Shown here: piece after piece, positions 6,117-6,908 of the stretch | Numbering within the stretch: position 1 is the stretch's first letter | Layout: each line of letters starts with the position of its first letter | From: Bacteroidales bacterium | Lineage (GTDB): Bacteria; Bacteroidota; Bacteroidia; Bacteroidales; VadinHA17 | NCBI GenBank assembly: GCA_025455535.1 | Contig: JALOMM010000168.1 | Coordinates: 1 to 6,908 of the forward strand | Length of the DNA stretch: 6,908 nt | Direction: 5' to 3' | Made by a program: the position numbers and the translations under genes | Notes under the pieces: model-generated | Seen by the model: only the letters and a program-made list of their open reading frames with translations | What the model was told of the DNA's origin: nothing | Databases searched by the model: none

Positions 6117-6908
6117 ATGAGTTTATCATCACTAAGCATACAGAGGCCGGTTCTGGCCACCGTAATGAGTCTCGTGGTACTCTTGCTGGGAGGAATCGGC
6201 TTCACATACCTGGGGGTGCGTGACTATCCCAGTGTTGACCCGCCGATAGTAACGGTTTCAACCTCCCTGCCCGGGGGGAACTCCGATGTTGTTGAGACGC
6301 AGATAACCGAGCCTCTCGAATCAGCCATCAACGCTGTACAGGGCATAAGGTCAATCTCCTCCTCCAGCAGCGACGGGTCAAGCCGCATAACGATAGAGTT
6401 CAAGCTGGAGGTTGATATGGAAACTGCCGTCAATGACGTGCGCGACAAGGTGTCAGGCGCTCTCAGACGTCTGCCACAGGATGTCGACCCTCCGGTGGTG
6501 CAGAAGGCAGACGCCGACGCACAGCCAATCTTCGCCGTTACACTCAGGAGCGATACACGCTCTCTCATTGACGTCAGCACTTTCGCCGAGATCAATTTCA
6601 AGGAGAGGTTGCAGACCATATCAGGGGTAAGCGCCGTGAGTGTCTGGGGATCGAAGAAACTCGCCATCAGGATGAAGATGGACCCCGCCAGGCTGGCAGC
6701 GTACGGCCTCACTCCGCTGGATGTCAGGAATGCTGTGACACGGGAGAATGTTGAGCTTCCGTCAGGCAGAATCGAAGGTGACAACACAGAACTTACCATC
6801 AGAACAATGGGTCGCCTGAGGACGATAGAAGAATTCAATAACCTCATTATCGCAAAGAAAGATGACCGTGTGGTTAAGTTCAGCGATATCGGAATCGCAG
6901 AGGTCGAT
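6117..6908 (+). CDS. RND efflux permease, HAE1/AcrB family, N-terminal part (runs off right edge)
   Basis: From the ATG at 6117 there are 264 codons open to the window edge. Residues 1-10 (MSLSSLSIQR) precede transmembrane helix 1 (about 11-33, PVLATVMSLVVLLLGGIGFTYL), then the porter-domain opening YPSVDPPIVTVSTSLPGGNSDVVE (37-60) and TQITEPLESAINAVQGI (61-77), hallmarks of the HAE1 drug/hydrophobe exporters. NDVRDKVSGALRRLP at 106-120 and DPPVVQKADADAQPI at 124-138 also match the family. This covers the PN1 and much of the PN2 pore subdomains. Full-length members are about 1,000-1,050 residues, and the TM4 proton-relay aspartates lie beyond the window. The pump is inner-membrane, proton-driven and works with the adaptor upstream; a TolC-like gene would be expected next. 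Start choice: the ATG directly gives the canonical N-terminus, 43 nt after the adaptor stop. Substrate (antibiotics, bile salts, others) is unknown. Confidence 0.94.
   Translation, partial: MSLSSLSIQRPVLATVMSLVVLLLGGIGFTYLGVRDYPSVDPPIVTVSTSLPGGNSDVVETQITEPLESAINAVQGIRSISSSSSDGSSRITIEFKLEVDMETAVNDVRDKVSGALRRLPQDVDPPVVQKADADAQPIFAVTLRSDTRSLIDVSTFAEINFKERLQTISGVSAVSVWGSKKLAIRMKMDPARLAAYGLTPLDVRNAVTRENVELPSGRIEGDNTELTIRTMGRLRTIEEFNNLIIAKKDDRVVKFSDIGIAEVD

Noticed and set aside
5731..6132. Minus-strand open frame (133 codons) overlapping the adaptor end and the permease start
   Set aside because: It covers coding DNA of two supported genes and the short gap between them; no domain seen.
6224..6847. 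Minus-strand open frame (207 codons) opposite the RND permease
   Set aside because: The plus-strand frame carries unmistakable HAE1 motifs throughout; the antisense translation is Ser/Leu/Thr-rich with no domain, typical of a shadow.
1..6908. CRISPR array, tRNA or rRNA gene, insertion sequence, phage or defence cassette
   Set aside because: No regularly spaced repeats, transposase-like frames, terminal inverted repeats or RNA gene signatures were seen. Nearly all the DNA is accounted for by housekeeping and efflux genes.

Overview
The window looks like a chromosomal piece of a Bacteroidota bacterium, probably Bacteroidales-like. The grounds are: start codons preceded by A/T-rich leaders with no clear Shine-Dalgarno sequence, a perfect TAnnTTTG-type -7 element (TAATTTTG) before the efflux genes, and protein sequences (HtrA N-terminus, RlmN, HAE1-type RND pump opening MSLSSLSIQRPVLA) that read like that phylum. 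Base composition is about half G+C by eye. The assignment is inference from recognised patterns, not from a search.

Layout. Positions 1-219 (minus strand) hold the first 73 codons of an HtrA/DegP-family envelope serine protease running off the left edge. A 180-bp divergent intergenic region (220-399) follows. A tightly packed plus-strand run comes next: dapF (400-1179), a secreted S9-type alpha/beta hydrolase (1192-2289), rlmN (2289-3317) and a PBP4-type D-Ala-D-Ala carboxypeptidase, dacB (from 3314). Gaps or overlaps are +12, -1 and -4 nt, so this is very likely one operon. After a 140-bp gap with a weak terminator-like hairpin and a good promoter -7 element, an RND efflux operon starts: a periplasmic adaptor (4931-6073) and the first 264 codons of the RND permease (6117 to the right edge).

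The main anomaly is in dacB. A 43-bp segment (4405-4447) is repeated directly in tandem (4448-4490) with one mismatch. Since 43 is not a multiple of 3, the frame shifts and translation stops at 4466-4468. The SxxK and SxN active-site motifs are left in one fragment and KTG in another. Removing one copy restores a continuous 477-residue PBP4. The single mismatch is silent in the native frame, so an assembly join of two strain haplotypes is a serious alternative to a real mutation or a reversible switch.

Functionally, most genes concern the cell envelope: meso-diaminopimelate supply (dapF), peptidoglycan trimming (dacB), envelope protein quality control (HtrA) and drug or toxic-compound export (RND). 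rlmN modifies rRNA. I found no CRISPR array, tRNA, rRNA, insertion sequence or defence-like cassette, and no convincing evidence for an undescribed multi-gene system.
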